Positions 23,689 to 34,271 of a stretch of DNA of 64,000 bases are shown here, in pieces. Below the pieces are notes generated by a model, which ran no database searches, had not been told where the DNA came from, and saw only the letters and a program-made list of their open reading frames with translations. A program made the position numbers and the translations under genes. Source of the stretch: Pseudopithomyces maydicus. Its lineage: Eukaryota; Ascomycota; Dothideomycetes; Pleosporales; Didymosphaeriaceae. The stretch is from NCBI GenBank assembly GCA_026873275.1, contig JANTUC010000005.1:1674001-1738000 (forward strand). Direction: 5' to 3'. Every line of letters begins with the position of its first letter. Position 1 is the stretch's first letter.

Positions 23689-26044
23689 AGTGTAGATTGT
23701 ACAAGTGACTTTTGAGGGGGAAGTGTGGTATTGGTAATGGTGGAAATGGTAGAGATGTTGGGAGTAGAGAGCTGGTGGTGAGGAATTGGGGAGAGATGTG
23801 AGGTAGTTATATACGTGTTGATACTACTTTAAGTGTCGTCACAGGGCTGTCACGGTTTGGATATGTCGCGTTGACATCGAATGAGTACAGTGTTTGTGGA
23901 GCGCACCGATGATGGCATGGTAGCGTAGGCGAAGTCTATTGGTGTCTACTTTCACGTATGAGCGCGATCTACCTTGCATAGTACGTCGTATCTCAGGGAT
24001 ATTTTGTTTTTTGAAAGGCTAAATGGGCTATTCACATCATGTATCACTCGTAAGTGTGTGGTTGTGTTTGTAGATCCAATTAACGATGACGTGTAGATGC
24101 CGCTGTGATGGTAGCACGGACGCGTCTCAGGTACCATCGATCGGAGAAGAGCTAGCGATATGTCGTGTTTTCGATCTGGACACGAGAAAGTGGGTTCAAT
24201 TAATTGTACATGATGTGTAGATGAGCAATGCTAATGCGCTTTGGGGCTGGTGGGTGGGTAGAACGGGGAGACTAGGCTTGTTCCTAGCTCAACACGTGAG
24301 TTCGCGATGGCGCGTTCTGTGACTGTGATGACTGTCGTGAACATGACGAAAAGCAGAACTTTCAATATACAAATGCTTCCATGAACTAACCTCTTTGAGA
24401 CGAAACCAGATCGAGCCGACATCTTGCTGTGCAAAACGAACCCATGACAAAGGTTTCTTTTGAATGATGTGCTGTCCGGATGCCCTCGTAATTCCCATGC
24501 GCAAGGCCACGATTCGAGTGAAGCGTCGAGGTAGCTCACGCCGATCTTAGTGATACAAGATCTACAATCTCGAATATTGGGACCCTGCTAATTTCCTTAG
24601 AACAGGGCAGCCACTCAATGTTTCATGCCCCATTTTGACTCGTGCTTATCACGCATCATCTCCTTTTGTCAGCCCAAGTATTGGCAAGCGTAAGCTGCAT
24701 GTTCTTGCTTCCAGACAGCCGTAGAATGCCATGTAACCTCTCCAAACCACTCTTGATATTCCGTAGCGTTGTGTAGAGTCTCAGGCCCTTCAACTTCAGG
24801 AACCACACATCTTTCGGCAATATAAAATACGCCAGCGCCCCGTAGAGAAATTCTCCGAAATCCTCGTCCTCGTAAATTCAGTCGAGTTAACACGGTCTTC
24901 TGATCGAAAGGTGTTTCCCGTGGTGCAATATAGCTTAGTGTAGCTTGAATATAGCCTCGTTCTCTCTAAAACTTTCCCCGTCGCTAAACACAGCCGAACA
25001 GTTAAAACTAGATATAATTGGCGAGTTCTGGCTTGCATAAGAAGAAAGTAGTAACAGCGCTCGTATTAAAGGGTCCCTTACTAGCATTCAAGTCTTTGCC
25101 AAAAAGTTCGATACGCTCTCTACATACGGTGTAGCTATACTATACCGTTACTTAATACAGAGGTAGCCACTTTTTATATTGTCACAAGAGGGGATGACAG
25201 CGTTTTTTTTTCATCCATTTTTATCCAGTCAGCCCATACTCAGCTACTACTTTTTCCAACAAACAAAACAACAATACAGAGGTAGCGTTCTTCAACGTTT
25301 CAAAGGAGCCACTAAATTCGAGAATTCGGCAAATCCATTTAGCCGGCAGATTGGGACCAGATTTTTTCATTGTGATGCCCAGGTAAAAAGATTTATCATT
25401 TTACGTGATGAATGCCGTATTGTTGTTGGAGTGGATATGATGCCTGATTCTCAAAGTTCTTCGCGTAAAGAGCCTTATCGAAATGCATGTTTATGTCATC
25501 GCACTGTGTGCCCAATCCTACTCGTCCCCGCCGAGGCAGATGCACACAGCAGAGCCTCGCATTTTCAGACTTTTGCCGGTCAACGCTGATGCACTTGTCA
25601 CATGTGTGTAATCAAGCCTGCCGCGATCGGTCAACGACCCTAACACGTGGCTATCAGCGCGCGGCGCCCAGTATTTGCTGCCGAAAAGGTTGCACACGCA
25701 CCTAAGATAATAGGCGGAAGAACCTATGAACTGCTGCTGTCAGCGAGTCACGTTGTTTCTCGGTAGCAGCTAAATTCAATGTAGGAGGCGGTGAGGATAC
25801 TGCAATATGTTGAAACGCGTCGTTGTGGAACCTGTGTTGATGACTTGCTCTCTTCGACCAAGAAGATGCAGATTGGCGCTTACATCCATGCGATAGATGC
25901 TTAGAGGTGAGGGGTATAGACGACTTGGAATGGCGCCAGCGCAAGGGTAACTATAAGGCTGCGCATTTACTTGTAGGTTTGGGTTGATAAATTTTTGAAA
26001 GGAAATATTTTATCTTGTTGCCTTCGTAGCTAAGCCGCTGGAAC
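23689..26044. other. Intergenic with a possible relict coding segment
   Basis: 2.36 kb, AT-rich in parts. It contains the con-10 promoter and a possible decayed coding segment described separately. The 136-codon plus-strand frame at 25179-25589 has no recognisable features. Nothing else supportable. Confidence 0.4.
24665..25060 (-). pseudogene. Possible relict of an unidentified coding sequence
   Basis: Reading the minus strand, coding-like stretches occur in different frames without a start or splice logic. One example is YEDEDFGEFLYGALAYF and onward at about 24870-24700, preceded by frames with stops. Start points shift and the surrounding DNA is AT-rich, as in repeat-rich, mutated fungal DNA. 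I do not recognise the family; it may be a transposon or gene-duplicate remnant, or chance. Confidence 0.2.
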
Positions 26045-28111
26045 ATGGCCCAGCAAATGAACTATGTCTTTAGCACAGCTATCATAAGTTGTGTTGCCTA
26101 CATCCTGTACAAGCTGTATTATTTTGGAAGTCGTGATAAGCGGTATACACACAATCCCGAACGCCTTCAAAGCATACACTGACAGATGCAGCCTTCCCCC
26201 AGGTCCTCCTACTATCCCAATCCTGGGGAATGCCCACTTGATTGCTGGGAAGGGTCTCGAGAAAAAGTAAGCTATTGACTCTGCGATAAGAATTTAAGAT
26301 TTCTAAAACGCAAGAGATTTCTAAAATGGGCTGAAGAGTATGGGAACATCGTCTCTTTGAAAGTTGGTGCTGGCACCATGATACTCCTAAATGATAAGCG
26401 TACGGTGCACGATCTACTGGACAAGCGAAGCGCCATATATTCGGAGCGACCAAGAGATGAGCAAGTCATCACAGCGGTGAAAGAAAATTTCGCGTTCATG
26501 GATACCAATCACAAGTGGAGGGCGAGTAGAAAGATGGCTTCTCATTTCGTAGCGCCCAAGAACCTTGACGAGAACATCATGGGGATCCAAGAAGCAGAGT
26601 ATGTTACTTGGGGCGTTTTGGCCTTAAGGGATTACTAAAAACCGGATAGGACTAGCCAGCTTCTGAACGACTTGTTGGATACACCAGAGGACTTTGCTGG
26701 TCATATCAAAAGAGTGACTTCTTCGACAGCTAGTATCGTCATTTTTGGCTTCCGAGCTCCCACGGTGGACAGTTGGTGGACAACTGTAAGTTTCATGTGG
26801 ATCTCAAGCATTTCAAACACATGAGCTAATATAGGTCTGTAGTGTGTTTACAGAGCAATTGATCAGGTAACGAATCATCGTTTAGAACCGAGTCAAGATC
26901 AAAGCGCTAATTCTCATTTCCTTCCTGCAGATAAATAATGCGAGTAAGTCGTAATTTTCTACGACATCTCCCTTCCCAAAGACGAGTTGTAGCTCTTCGC
27001 TTCTCCTCAAGTATTTTCAGCTTCCAACCCCGACTAACCCCCTACTCCAGTCACCCCAGGAACGTACCTACCCATCGAAGAATTCCCCATCCTCCGCTAC
27101 ATCCCCTCCTTCCTCAATCCGTCCAAAGCCCGCGCCACCACCTGTTTCGAAACGGTCTCCTCCATCTGGAGCGAAGCCCGCAACCAGGTTGTCGCCCGCC
27201 GCGCCCGAGGCGACTTTCGCGTCTCGCTCGCGGACCGGCTCGTTAGCGGCGAGCTCAAAAGCGACGTAGAATTGACGCCCCTGGAGCAAGCCAATTTCCT
27301 CGGCACGATGCATCAGGGTGCCGCCGATACCACCGCCAACATGATCCTGACAACGATTTTATATCTGGCGAAACACCCGTGGGTGCAGAGGATGGCGCAG
27401 GTGGAGCTGGACCGCGTGTGTGGCGAGGAGAGGGCGCCAACTTGGGATGATTTTAAGGAGTTGCCGTATATTAATTGTATTGTGAAGGAGAGTCTGAGGG
27501 TGCGGCCTGTGTAAGTTGTGTCTCGTTTGTGTGGTACATGGAAATCCCAATCCCATCGACCTTCCCCATCCAGCCCAAACTTGATATGGATATACCCAAC
27601 TCACATTCCTTCAGCGTAACCTCCGGCGTCCCTGTCCGCGTCTCCCGCGACGACTACTTCGACGGCTACCTCATTCCCAAAGGCAAGTCTCCCCCTCCCT
27701 CCTTCCTTCCCGCCCCGTCTAATCTCCGCAACAGACTCTACAGTCTTCTGCCCCGCCTACTCCCTCCACCATACTCCCACCCTCTATGAAGACCCCTACA
27801 CCTACAATCCCTCCCGCTACCTCTCCCTCCCCCACCTCGCCAACACCTACGCCGGCTCCCCCGACTACCCCAACCGTGACCACTACGCGTATGGCGCCGG
27901 GCGCCGTATTTGCGTCGGCATCCACCTTGCGGAACGGACGCAGTGGCGCATCATAGCGCGGTTGCTGTGGGCGTTCGATATCCTGCCTGCGCTGGATGGG
28001 GAGGGGAAGGAGATCGAGTTGGATACGGATGATTATGAGGAGGGGTTTTTGGTGGGGCCGAGGGAGTATAAGGTTAGGTTCAAGGTGAGGGGGGAAAGAG
28101 GGAGGGGGTAA
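26045..28111 (+). CDS. Cytochrome P450 monooxygenase
   Basis: Nine exons reconstructed: 26045-26142, 26192-26266, 26317-26598, 26650-26785, 26843-26866, 26931-26943, 27051-27510, 27615-27682 and 27735-28111, total 510 residues, in frame throughout. N-terminal membrane anchor, then the LPPGPP hinge. I-helix GAADTTANMI near residue 299, ExxR as KESLR near 356-359, and the heme loop AYGAGRRICVG with Cys near 445 (Tyr replaces the usual first Phe). Exon 5 is 24 nt and exon 6 only 13 nt; both are required to read VYRAIDQINNAITPG. Intron 8 starts with GC (AAAG/GCAAGT), the standard form of a GC-AG intron. No biosynthetic backbone gene lies nearby, so the substrate is unknown. It converges with RAD4. 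Confidence 0.92.
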
Positions 28112-28359
28112 TTAGAAGGGAGTTTGAGGGGGCGAGGGGCTTTCTTAAGGGGTGGGAGTAATTGTCTTTTTTTGTTTAGGGGAAGGGGGGTTCTGGGGTT
28201 GGGGTGATAAGGTCGGTGGCTAGATAGCATATATTCCGGACCATAAAGTTGTCACCAGCCAGAAATTTTTCGTTGACATCATGTCATTCATTATTTCACT
28301 TTACTTCGATCTCATAAATCTCCCATCCCATCCCATCCCATCCCTCCCCTACTCTTTCT

Positions 28360-31300
28360 CTAACCCGTCTTGCCCCTTCCTCTCCCTCTTCCCCTTGCTC
28401 GTCCTCTGCCCCCACCCCTACCCCTGCCACCAGCCTTTACCTTCACCGGACTATTATCATTATCCACCGCATCTGTCTCCTCATCGCTCCCCGCGAAAAA
28501 ATGACTCTTCACACGCGCACTGCTCCGCCTCGCAGCTGTGCGCTTGGGGGCTGAGCGAGCGGGGGCAGTAGCGGGGGAAGCGGGGGAGGCTTTGCGTTTG
28601 ATGGTGCTCCGGGGAGGCATGTCCTCGTCGGAGTCCGGGGTCGCCAAGGGTGCGGCGTCAGAAAGACTAGATGCGTCTTCTGAATCGGAGATAGGTTTGC
28701 GGGATGGGGGGTTGCGTGTATGACGGGAGGTTGGGACCTCGTCTGATGAGGATTCTGCTTCCATATCGTGATCGGGGTTTGGATATTCATCTCCCTGCTG
28801 AGATACTTCGGCGTGTGATTTCTGGTGGAGAGCGTGCAGCGAGACGGGCGTCTGGTATGCGGTTTCCGACGCAGCCGTCCTTGAATGTGACGGAGCGTCG
28901 GGGATTTCCCCGTCGATGGTGAGCAAGAAGCCGCCTCGTGTAGCCCCTGGGGATTCTGGCATAAAGCCACCGGCCATGTCCTCGTCTTTACCGGATGTAA
29001 TTTTGTCGTCGGGGACAAAACCACCCGCAGCACCGGTGTCGTCGTCGCGGACGAATCCGCCCTCGAAAGAGCCGGAGTGATTTCGGAAAGTGTCCCATTC
29101 GGACTGGGCCTTGGGCTGCCTTGACTCTGAATCTGATTCTGGCTCTGGCTCCGGCTCTGGCTCCGGCTCGAGAGCCTTCTTGTCCCGTTCCCAGATCTCC
29201 AGCGCATCGAATTCATGACTCCGCTTCACGCGCTCAATGATACGCAGACCTGTGTAAAATTTCTTCCACAGGTAAAGCCTATGTTTAAGCCGTTTATCCT
29301 CCTCTTTCTTCGCCTTATCCGCTTCAGCGGCTTCCCACGCATCCATGACGAGATCTTCGTTCTCGACAGCGACAACAACACCAGTGATGACGGGCACCGC
29401 GCGCTTGTTCCCAAATTCAAACCCGGTACACGCCTCCGCGTAGTCGATGTTCAACTTCTTGCATATGCGAACCGTGCCTTTGAGAGGTATGTGGATTGCG
29501 CCCTTGGGGATCATAGTAGGAACGTACACGTCGATGTTGCCGAAAGCATTGCGAGGGATCTTCCCGTCGACGATGGGGTCTGGAATTATCCAGTCGGTCT
29601 GCGCTTCGGAGTACAGTCCTTGCATGATCTTCTGGCCCTCCTCCCGCTCGCGCTCTTCGATCTCGCGCTTCCGCTGCGTAGTGACGACGCGCATGGGTAC
29701 AAACTTCAACGGCTGTTCGCCTTCTTTGACGGCGCGTCCTTCCTTGTGCCACGACTCGACGGATTTGCAGGTCACGACGTCCTCGCGTCTGTACACAGGC
29801 TCATGCTTTTCGTTATCGCCTTTCCCCGTGGTGAAGTGGCGTAAGATTTTCGCTCCCGGCTTGATGACCTCCTCACGCCGGAGGTGACGCTCCAACACGA
29901 ACTTTTCGGAGTTCTTGTAGCCCTGAAGCGTCTCCTTTGCGCCCTCGTCCAGGGTTTTTGGTTTGATGGGTCGAGCGGAGACGAGATCGCCTTCGTCTTC
30001 TACCTCATCCCAGGGTTGGCGTTTTGCGTGAGCACGAGTGTACGGACGTAGAACGGACTTGAACCAGTCCCATTCTTCAAACCGTTTTACCTTTCCCTTC
30101 TTGTTGTGTATCGTGACCTTCTCGACGGGGAGACGAAACCCCTTCGTCACGCCTGGCCATCGACGATTCCGTAGATATCGGGTGGTGACATCCTTTGCTG
30201 TGCCATCAGATGAGAAGGCGATGAGATAGGCGAAAACCTGGTGGCCTCTTTCTGCATTGGCCGGGGTGGACTCAAACAGATAGTACTTCTGGTCGGCAGG
30301 CGTTGCAAGCGTGATCTTAGGAAGCATGGATATTGCAACTGGTGTATGTGTGAGGTTCGAGATAGCTTCGGTCCAATATGTCGGATATGGAATGACGCGA
30401 CCATAGAAGCGATCTTGCCACGCTGGCGCATTCTCTGGGTCTTTGCTCCCAGGCTCTTCTTCGTCACCAGAAGCGATGGATATCGCACTGCTAAGCTCCG
30501 AATCCGAGAGGTCGATCGGGTCGTCCTTGCCGCCGTTTGCCCGCGAATTGCTCGCTTTTTTGGATGAGGAATTCTTCCCGTTCACTTGCGGTGCTGTGGC
30601 GTCATTCCCAAGATTGCTCAAATCTTTCGGCTTGCCTTCTTCGCTTTTAGTGAACTTGAAGCCAACAGGTTGCAAACTGGCGACCATCCGAGCTTCGATA
30701 CCCAGTCCACGAATCAGTGAAGTGAAGAGCTGCTGACCAACGTCTCTGCTGCCTTGGCAGTTGCGAGCAAGCTGCTTGAAATCTTGTATGCTCTCTAGCC
30801 GCTCTCCAAATGCCTTTGCGTCAGACTTGTGGTCGGGCCATGCCCTCGTTTCCGCTGCGAGATTCGCTAGTGAAAGATAGCCACGTTTTCGCAGAGATGG
30901 CGCGGTGATCCTGTACTTCGATTTCCAGTACATGGCGAGATAATTCATCAAGCGCGGCAGCGGATCGCCTGCGGAGAGATTGGGTGTATTAGGTTCCAGA
31001 CGCTCTGACGTCGCACCCCAATCCCGCGCATTGCGATCGTTGGCCGCCGCCTTGCCCTTGCCCTTGGATGATGAAGTTTTCGGTTTTGTGCCTTTTCCCT
31101 TTGCACTTTTCTGCGGGCTTTCGTATATCTGGACGCCCTTGGTCCCGCTTTGTATCCACGCGCCCGTCTTGCCAATATCGTTTGCGATTTTGTCGGTCCA
31201 TCCACCCTCGACGACGCGCGCCGGTCCATCAGAAATGCCAGCGTCCCGCCAGTATCGATTGATGGCCTTCCAGCAGCCTACGTTTAGATGCCCTAGCATG

Positions 31301-31839
31301 ATATTTTGCACCTCTTTGTCGCACACCCATGCATTTCGCATCAGATTGTGGAACATGAGAAATTGCACATGCATGCAGTGCGTGGAATTTCGTATCTGGC
31401 GGTCCCTCTTGCTCGGTCCCTTCTTGCCACTCTGCTCAGTGTATGTGATCTCTGGCGGCTCGTTCATGGTGAATTGCAAATCGCCTGAAATGACAGGTTC
31501 GCGCTCGGGCTCAGCCTCTTGTTTGGTGTGGTGTTTAGTGCCGAGAGCATCTTCCCATTCCTCGTCCTCGCTTTCATCGTCACTGTCGTTGGCGTTGGCG
31601 TTGGCGATCGGGACGTCTTCGAACTCGTCTTCGCTGCTGTCGCGAGAGGAAAGGTCGTCGTCATCGTCTCCGCCTATGAACTCCTCCAGCTGCCGCTGTT
31701 TCTGCGAAAGCGTGCGTGGTACTGCGGGTGGAGCGTCGAAGGCGGGCTCTTTGCGACGGGGATGCGCCGTCCGCTTCGGTGGCGGCTCTGACGGCGGGGA
31801 GTCTGGCTGTGGGCGCTTTCGCGGGAGGGTGGGAGGCAT
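28360..31839 (-). CDS. RAD4: RAD4/XPC-family nucleotide-excision-repair damage sensor
   Basis: Single uninterrupted frame of 1159 residues. The N-terminus is acidic and disordered. A transglutaminase-like core follows (from about residue 145, with the HVQFLMFHNLMRNAW region). BHD1 lies near residue 640 (KFVLERHLRREEVIKPGA) and BHD2 after it. BHD3 is near 770 (NIDVYVPTMIPKGAIHIPLKG), ending in RLYLWKKFYTGLRI. The Ser/Glu-rich C-terminal third closes with an RG-rich tail (GRGRGGGRGRARGRG). RAD4 with RAD23 recognises helix-distorting lesions in the nucleus and starts nucleotide excision repair. The start at 31839 gives the typical basic opening MPPTLPRKR. It is divergent from the haloperoxidase gene and 248 bp from the end of the P450 gene. 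Confidence 0.96.
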   Translation of the reverse strand: MPPTLPRKRPQPDSPPSEPPPKRTAHPRRKEPAFDAPPAVPRTLSQKQRQLEEFIGGDDDDDLSSRDSSEDEFEDVPIANANANDSDDESEDEEWEDALGTKHHTKQEAEPEREPVISGDLQFTMNEPPEITYTEQSGKKGPSKRDRQIRNSTHCMHVQFLMFHNLMRNAWVCDKEVQNIMLGHLNVGCWKAINRYWRDAGISDGPARVVEGGWTDKIANDIGKTGAWIQSGTKGVQIYESPQKSAKGKGTKPKTSSSKGKGKAAANDRNARDWGATSERLEPNTPNLSAGDPLPRLMNYLAMYWKSKYRITAPSLRKRGYLSLANLAAETRAWPDHKSDAKAFGERLESIQDFKQLARNCQGSRDVGQQLFTSLIRGLGIEARMVASLQPVGFKFTKSEEGKPKDLSNLGNDATAPQVNGKNSSSKKASNSRANGGKDDPIDLSDSELSSAISIASGDEEEPGSKDPENAPAWQDRFYGRVIPYPTYWTEAISNLTHTPVAISMLPKITLATPADQKYYLFESTPANAERGHQVFAYLIAFSSDGTAKDVTTRYLRNRRWPGVTKGFRLPVEKVTIHNKKGKVKRFEEWDWFKSVLRPYTRAHAKRQPWDEVEDEGDLVSARPIKPKTLDEGAKETLQGYKNSEKFVLERHLRREEVIKPGAKILRHFTTGKGDNEKHEPVYRREDVVTCKSVESWHKEGRAVKEGEQPLKFVPMRVVTTQRKREIEEREREEGQKIMQGLYSEAQTDWIIPDPIVDGKIPRNAFGNIDVYVPTMIPKGAIHIPLKGTVRICKKLNIDYAEACTGFEFGNKRAVPVITGVVVAVENEDLVMDAWEAAEADKAKKEEDKRLKHRLYLWKKFYTGLRIIERVKRSHEFDALEIWERDKKALEPEPEPEPEPESDSESRQPKAQSEWDTFRNHSGSFEGGFVRDDDTGAAGGFVPDDKITSGKDEDMAGGFMPESPGATRGGFLLTIDGEIPDAPSHSRTAASETAYQTPVSLHALHQKSHAEVSQQGDEYPNPDHDMEAESSSDEVPTSRHTRNPPSRKPISDSEDASSLSDAAPLATPDSDEDMPPRSTIKRKASPASPATAPARSAPKRTAARRSSARVKSHFFAGSDEETDAVDNDNSPVKVKAGGRGRGGGRGRARGRGRGRGKTG

Positions 31840-32643
31840 GTTGCGCTATAATTTTGATGCGCCCAGTGCAAACCGCGTATGAGGAGAGGACATATAGCCC
31901 TTCAAGCCTTCTGTTGGTGTTGGCATCTGAGTGGTGACGCACTTGTCCCGATGGCACGGAACTTTACCGATCTCGTCTATCGGGAGCAAAGACCAGCCTC
32001 AACTCACCTCCAACTCCACTATGCCCCCCACCTCTGCCTTTTAGCTCTCACTAATCCTTGGTATGGCGTCGCTTCTCGATCGCCGGTTGATTCTGCCAAG
32101 TTTCCTGGCACTTTTGCAGTAATTGCTACAGAACTAGCATAAAATTCCATCAGACGCGTCGCGTCGCGCAGTCACATGACCAATCTCTCGGGCTATGCAT
32201 CTCTATCCGGCGACTTGACACCAGCCGCACAGAACTCAGCCGCAATTGACACTCTACCAAACATTCGTTTCACTATATATATAGCATCCCGGACCGCTCG
32301 TAAAGCACCATTCTCTAGTTACGGATAGCCACAACGCACCATCTCAAGCCAATGTCAACTCCACGGATCCTCCATATCATGTAATCGACCCGATTACTAG
32401 ATAAAAACTTGTATCCCACGTCCATCTTCATCACCAGTCTTGAATTCAGGCCATGCGTGTTAGCACAGTCAGCCATACGACCGTGGAGTCAATCTTCACT
32501 CCGTCCTGCTCCATTTTCCTAAAACGTATTCATGCTGCGAACTCCATAATTACATTCCTCTCCCTCCTTCTCTTCATCTTTCTCTTCATATGTATATATA
32601 CATACACAAATACACCATTCATCTAACCATCCTCACCCTCACC
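31840..32643. other. Intergenic, divergent promoter
   Basis: 804 bp between RAD4 (minus) and the haloperoxidase-like gene (plus). A C/T-rich tract and TATATATAC words lie at about 32555-32605, just upstream of the latter. No gene recognised. Confidence 0.5.
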
Positions 32644-33656
32644 ATGAAACTCCCGACCCCCTCCTCACGCTCGCCCTCCTCCTTCCCTCCGTCTCCCCAA
32701 CCCCAACCATCGACTTTTCAAAGTGGCACGCCGCCCTCCCAGGAGACCTGCGCTCCCCCTGCCCGGCTCTCAACGCATTGGCAAACCACTACATCATCCC
32801 GCATGATGGACGGAACCTGACTGTCCCCATGCTGGTCGATGCGTTTAGCAAGTCAAGTATGTGATCCGTACCACGTCAAGAATACGCACATACACACACA
32901 CACCAAATCTACCCACCTACCTACCTACATATTTTTATACACACCAAAACCCTAACGACCCCCAGTGAACATAACCGCCGACTTCACCACCCCTGTCGCC
33001 ACCGGCGCCCTCGCCCTCGCCCCAGACGGCGGCGCAAGCGGCGCATTCAGCCTCAAGGACATCAGCGTGCACGGCAACCCGGCGTCCATGGAGCACGACG
33101 GGAGTCTGAGTCGAGAGGACTACGCCGTCTCGGGGGACTCTACGACATTCTCGGCGAAGGTGTTTGGGGAGTTCTTGGGCTACTTTAGGGGAAGAAGCAG
33201 GTTGGGGTGAAGGAGGCGGCGAGGGCGAGATGGTGAGTTCCCCTTTCTTCCCATCTTTTTTTTCTACCTTTCTCTTTTGTTGGGGGGTTCAATACGGTCC
33301 ATGTACGTATATAGCTAACGGGGAATATTACCAGGGGACGCATCCTCACCTCGCGCAAGCGCAACCCGCACTTCTCCTACACCGAGGGCGAGCGAATGGG
33401 CTCGTACATCCAAACTGCCATCTACCTCCAGGCGCTCAAGGACCCTGCTTTGGGCAAAGTGCCGACCGAGTGGTTGAAAGTCTGGTTCGAGCAGGAGCGT
33501 TTGCCGTGGAAGGAGGGGTGGCGGACGACGCAGGAGCCAGTCAGTTCGTTGAGTCTTTTGGGCGAGGTGTTGAAGTTGGCGTTGGAGACGCCGGAGGAGG
33601 CGGAATTTGTCACGGGTGCGGTGGTGGATGCAGGTAAGGGGTGTAAGGCTACTTAG
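32644..33656 (+). CDS. Chloroperoxidase-like (peroxidase family 2) secreted heme-thiolate protein; two single-base breaks
   Basis: With one C added to the C5 run at 32657-32661, the start ATG opens a signal peptide (MKLPTP, then LLTLALLLPSVS). It runs into the family core: DFSKWHAALPGDLRSPCPALNALANH, holding the axial Cys in the PCP motif. That motif is followed by PHDGR, the HGNPASMEHDGSLSR acidic/His segment and EFLGYF. A second missing base in G4 at 33188-33191 restores KEAARARW before the GTGAGT donor at about 33232. The last exon begins near 33336 and ends KGCKAT-stop. The first intron is about 32860-32966 (GTATGT donor, CCCCAG acceptor). Relatives include fungal chloroperoxidase and unspecific peroxygenases, which use hydrogen peroxide outside the cell. 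Real pseudogene or assembly errors; the latter is favoured. Confidence 0.75.
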
Positions 33657-34271
33657 GGGGCGGGTGGGATGGGATGGGGAAGGGGAAACGACGGAGTTAT
33701 ATTAGGTCATTGTTGTCTTTTTTTTGTTTTAGTCTAAAGCATGACGGGGATATCTGGTACCGATAGAAGTCGCTTTCAAGTGTATGTTTGGTTGACTTGA
33801 GGGGTTGCAGAGTGGTATTCTGAATTTTTGGTTGGTATTTCTCTCTCGTTAACCACCAGAATCGCCCAAAAAAACACCACGCTGCAACCCGGGCTGGTGC
33901 TCCTTGGTCAAGGTGCCGGTGGGGAAGAATTGGTGGGACATGTCGACGGCGAGTTTGTAGATGCGGTTTCGGAGCTCACGCGTCACATGCGTCGCGTCGC
34001 GTCACTAGTAATTCACATCTCCCTCTATCGTAGCGCGCAGCACCTAAATAGCTTTACATACGTAACTTATCTCGCCAATAAGGAATCCTGCGACTGACCC
34101 GTGAGCTTCCGCAACAGCGCTGGAGGTCTATAGGTATATTATTGGGACGCGCATGATTGGAGCTCTGGGCTAGCGCCGCGGCGAGCCCTTCTCTGTAGAC
34201 GATATCGCAACACCTCGCGCGGCGCATGCTCTCATGCATGCGCTTGCACGACGACTAGTAGTGTTCCCACA
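33657..34271. other. Intergenic, nothing recognised
   Basis: 615 bp between two plus-strand genes. A long T run near 33718-33726 and GCATGC words around 34225-34245; no gene. Confidence 0.45.

Noticed and set aside
25179..25589. 136-codon plus-strand frame in the con-10/P450 gap
   Set aside because: Begins in an AT-rich stretch and has no recognisable features; probably chance.
26045..28111. Secondary-metabolite cluster around the P450
   Set aside because: No polyketide synthase, peptide synthetase, terpene cyclase or cluster regulator is near; neighbours are con-10 and RAD4.
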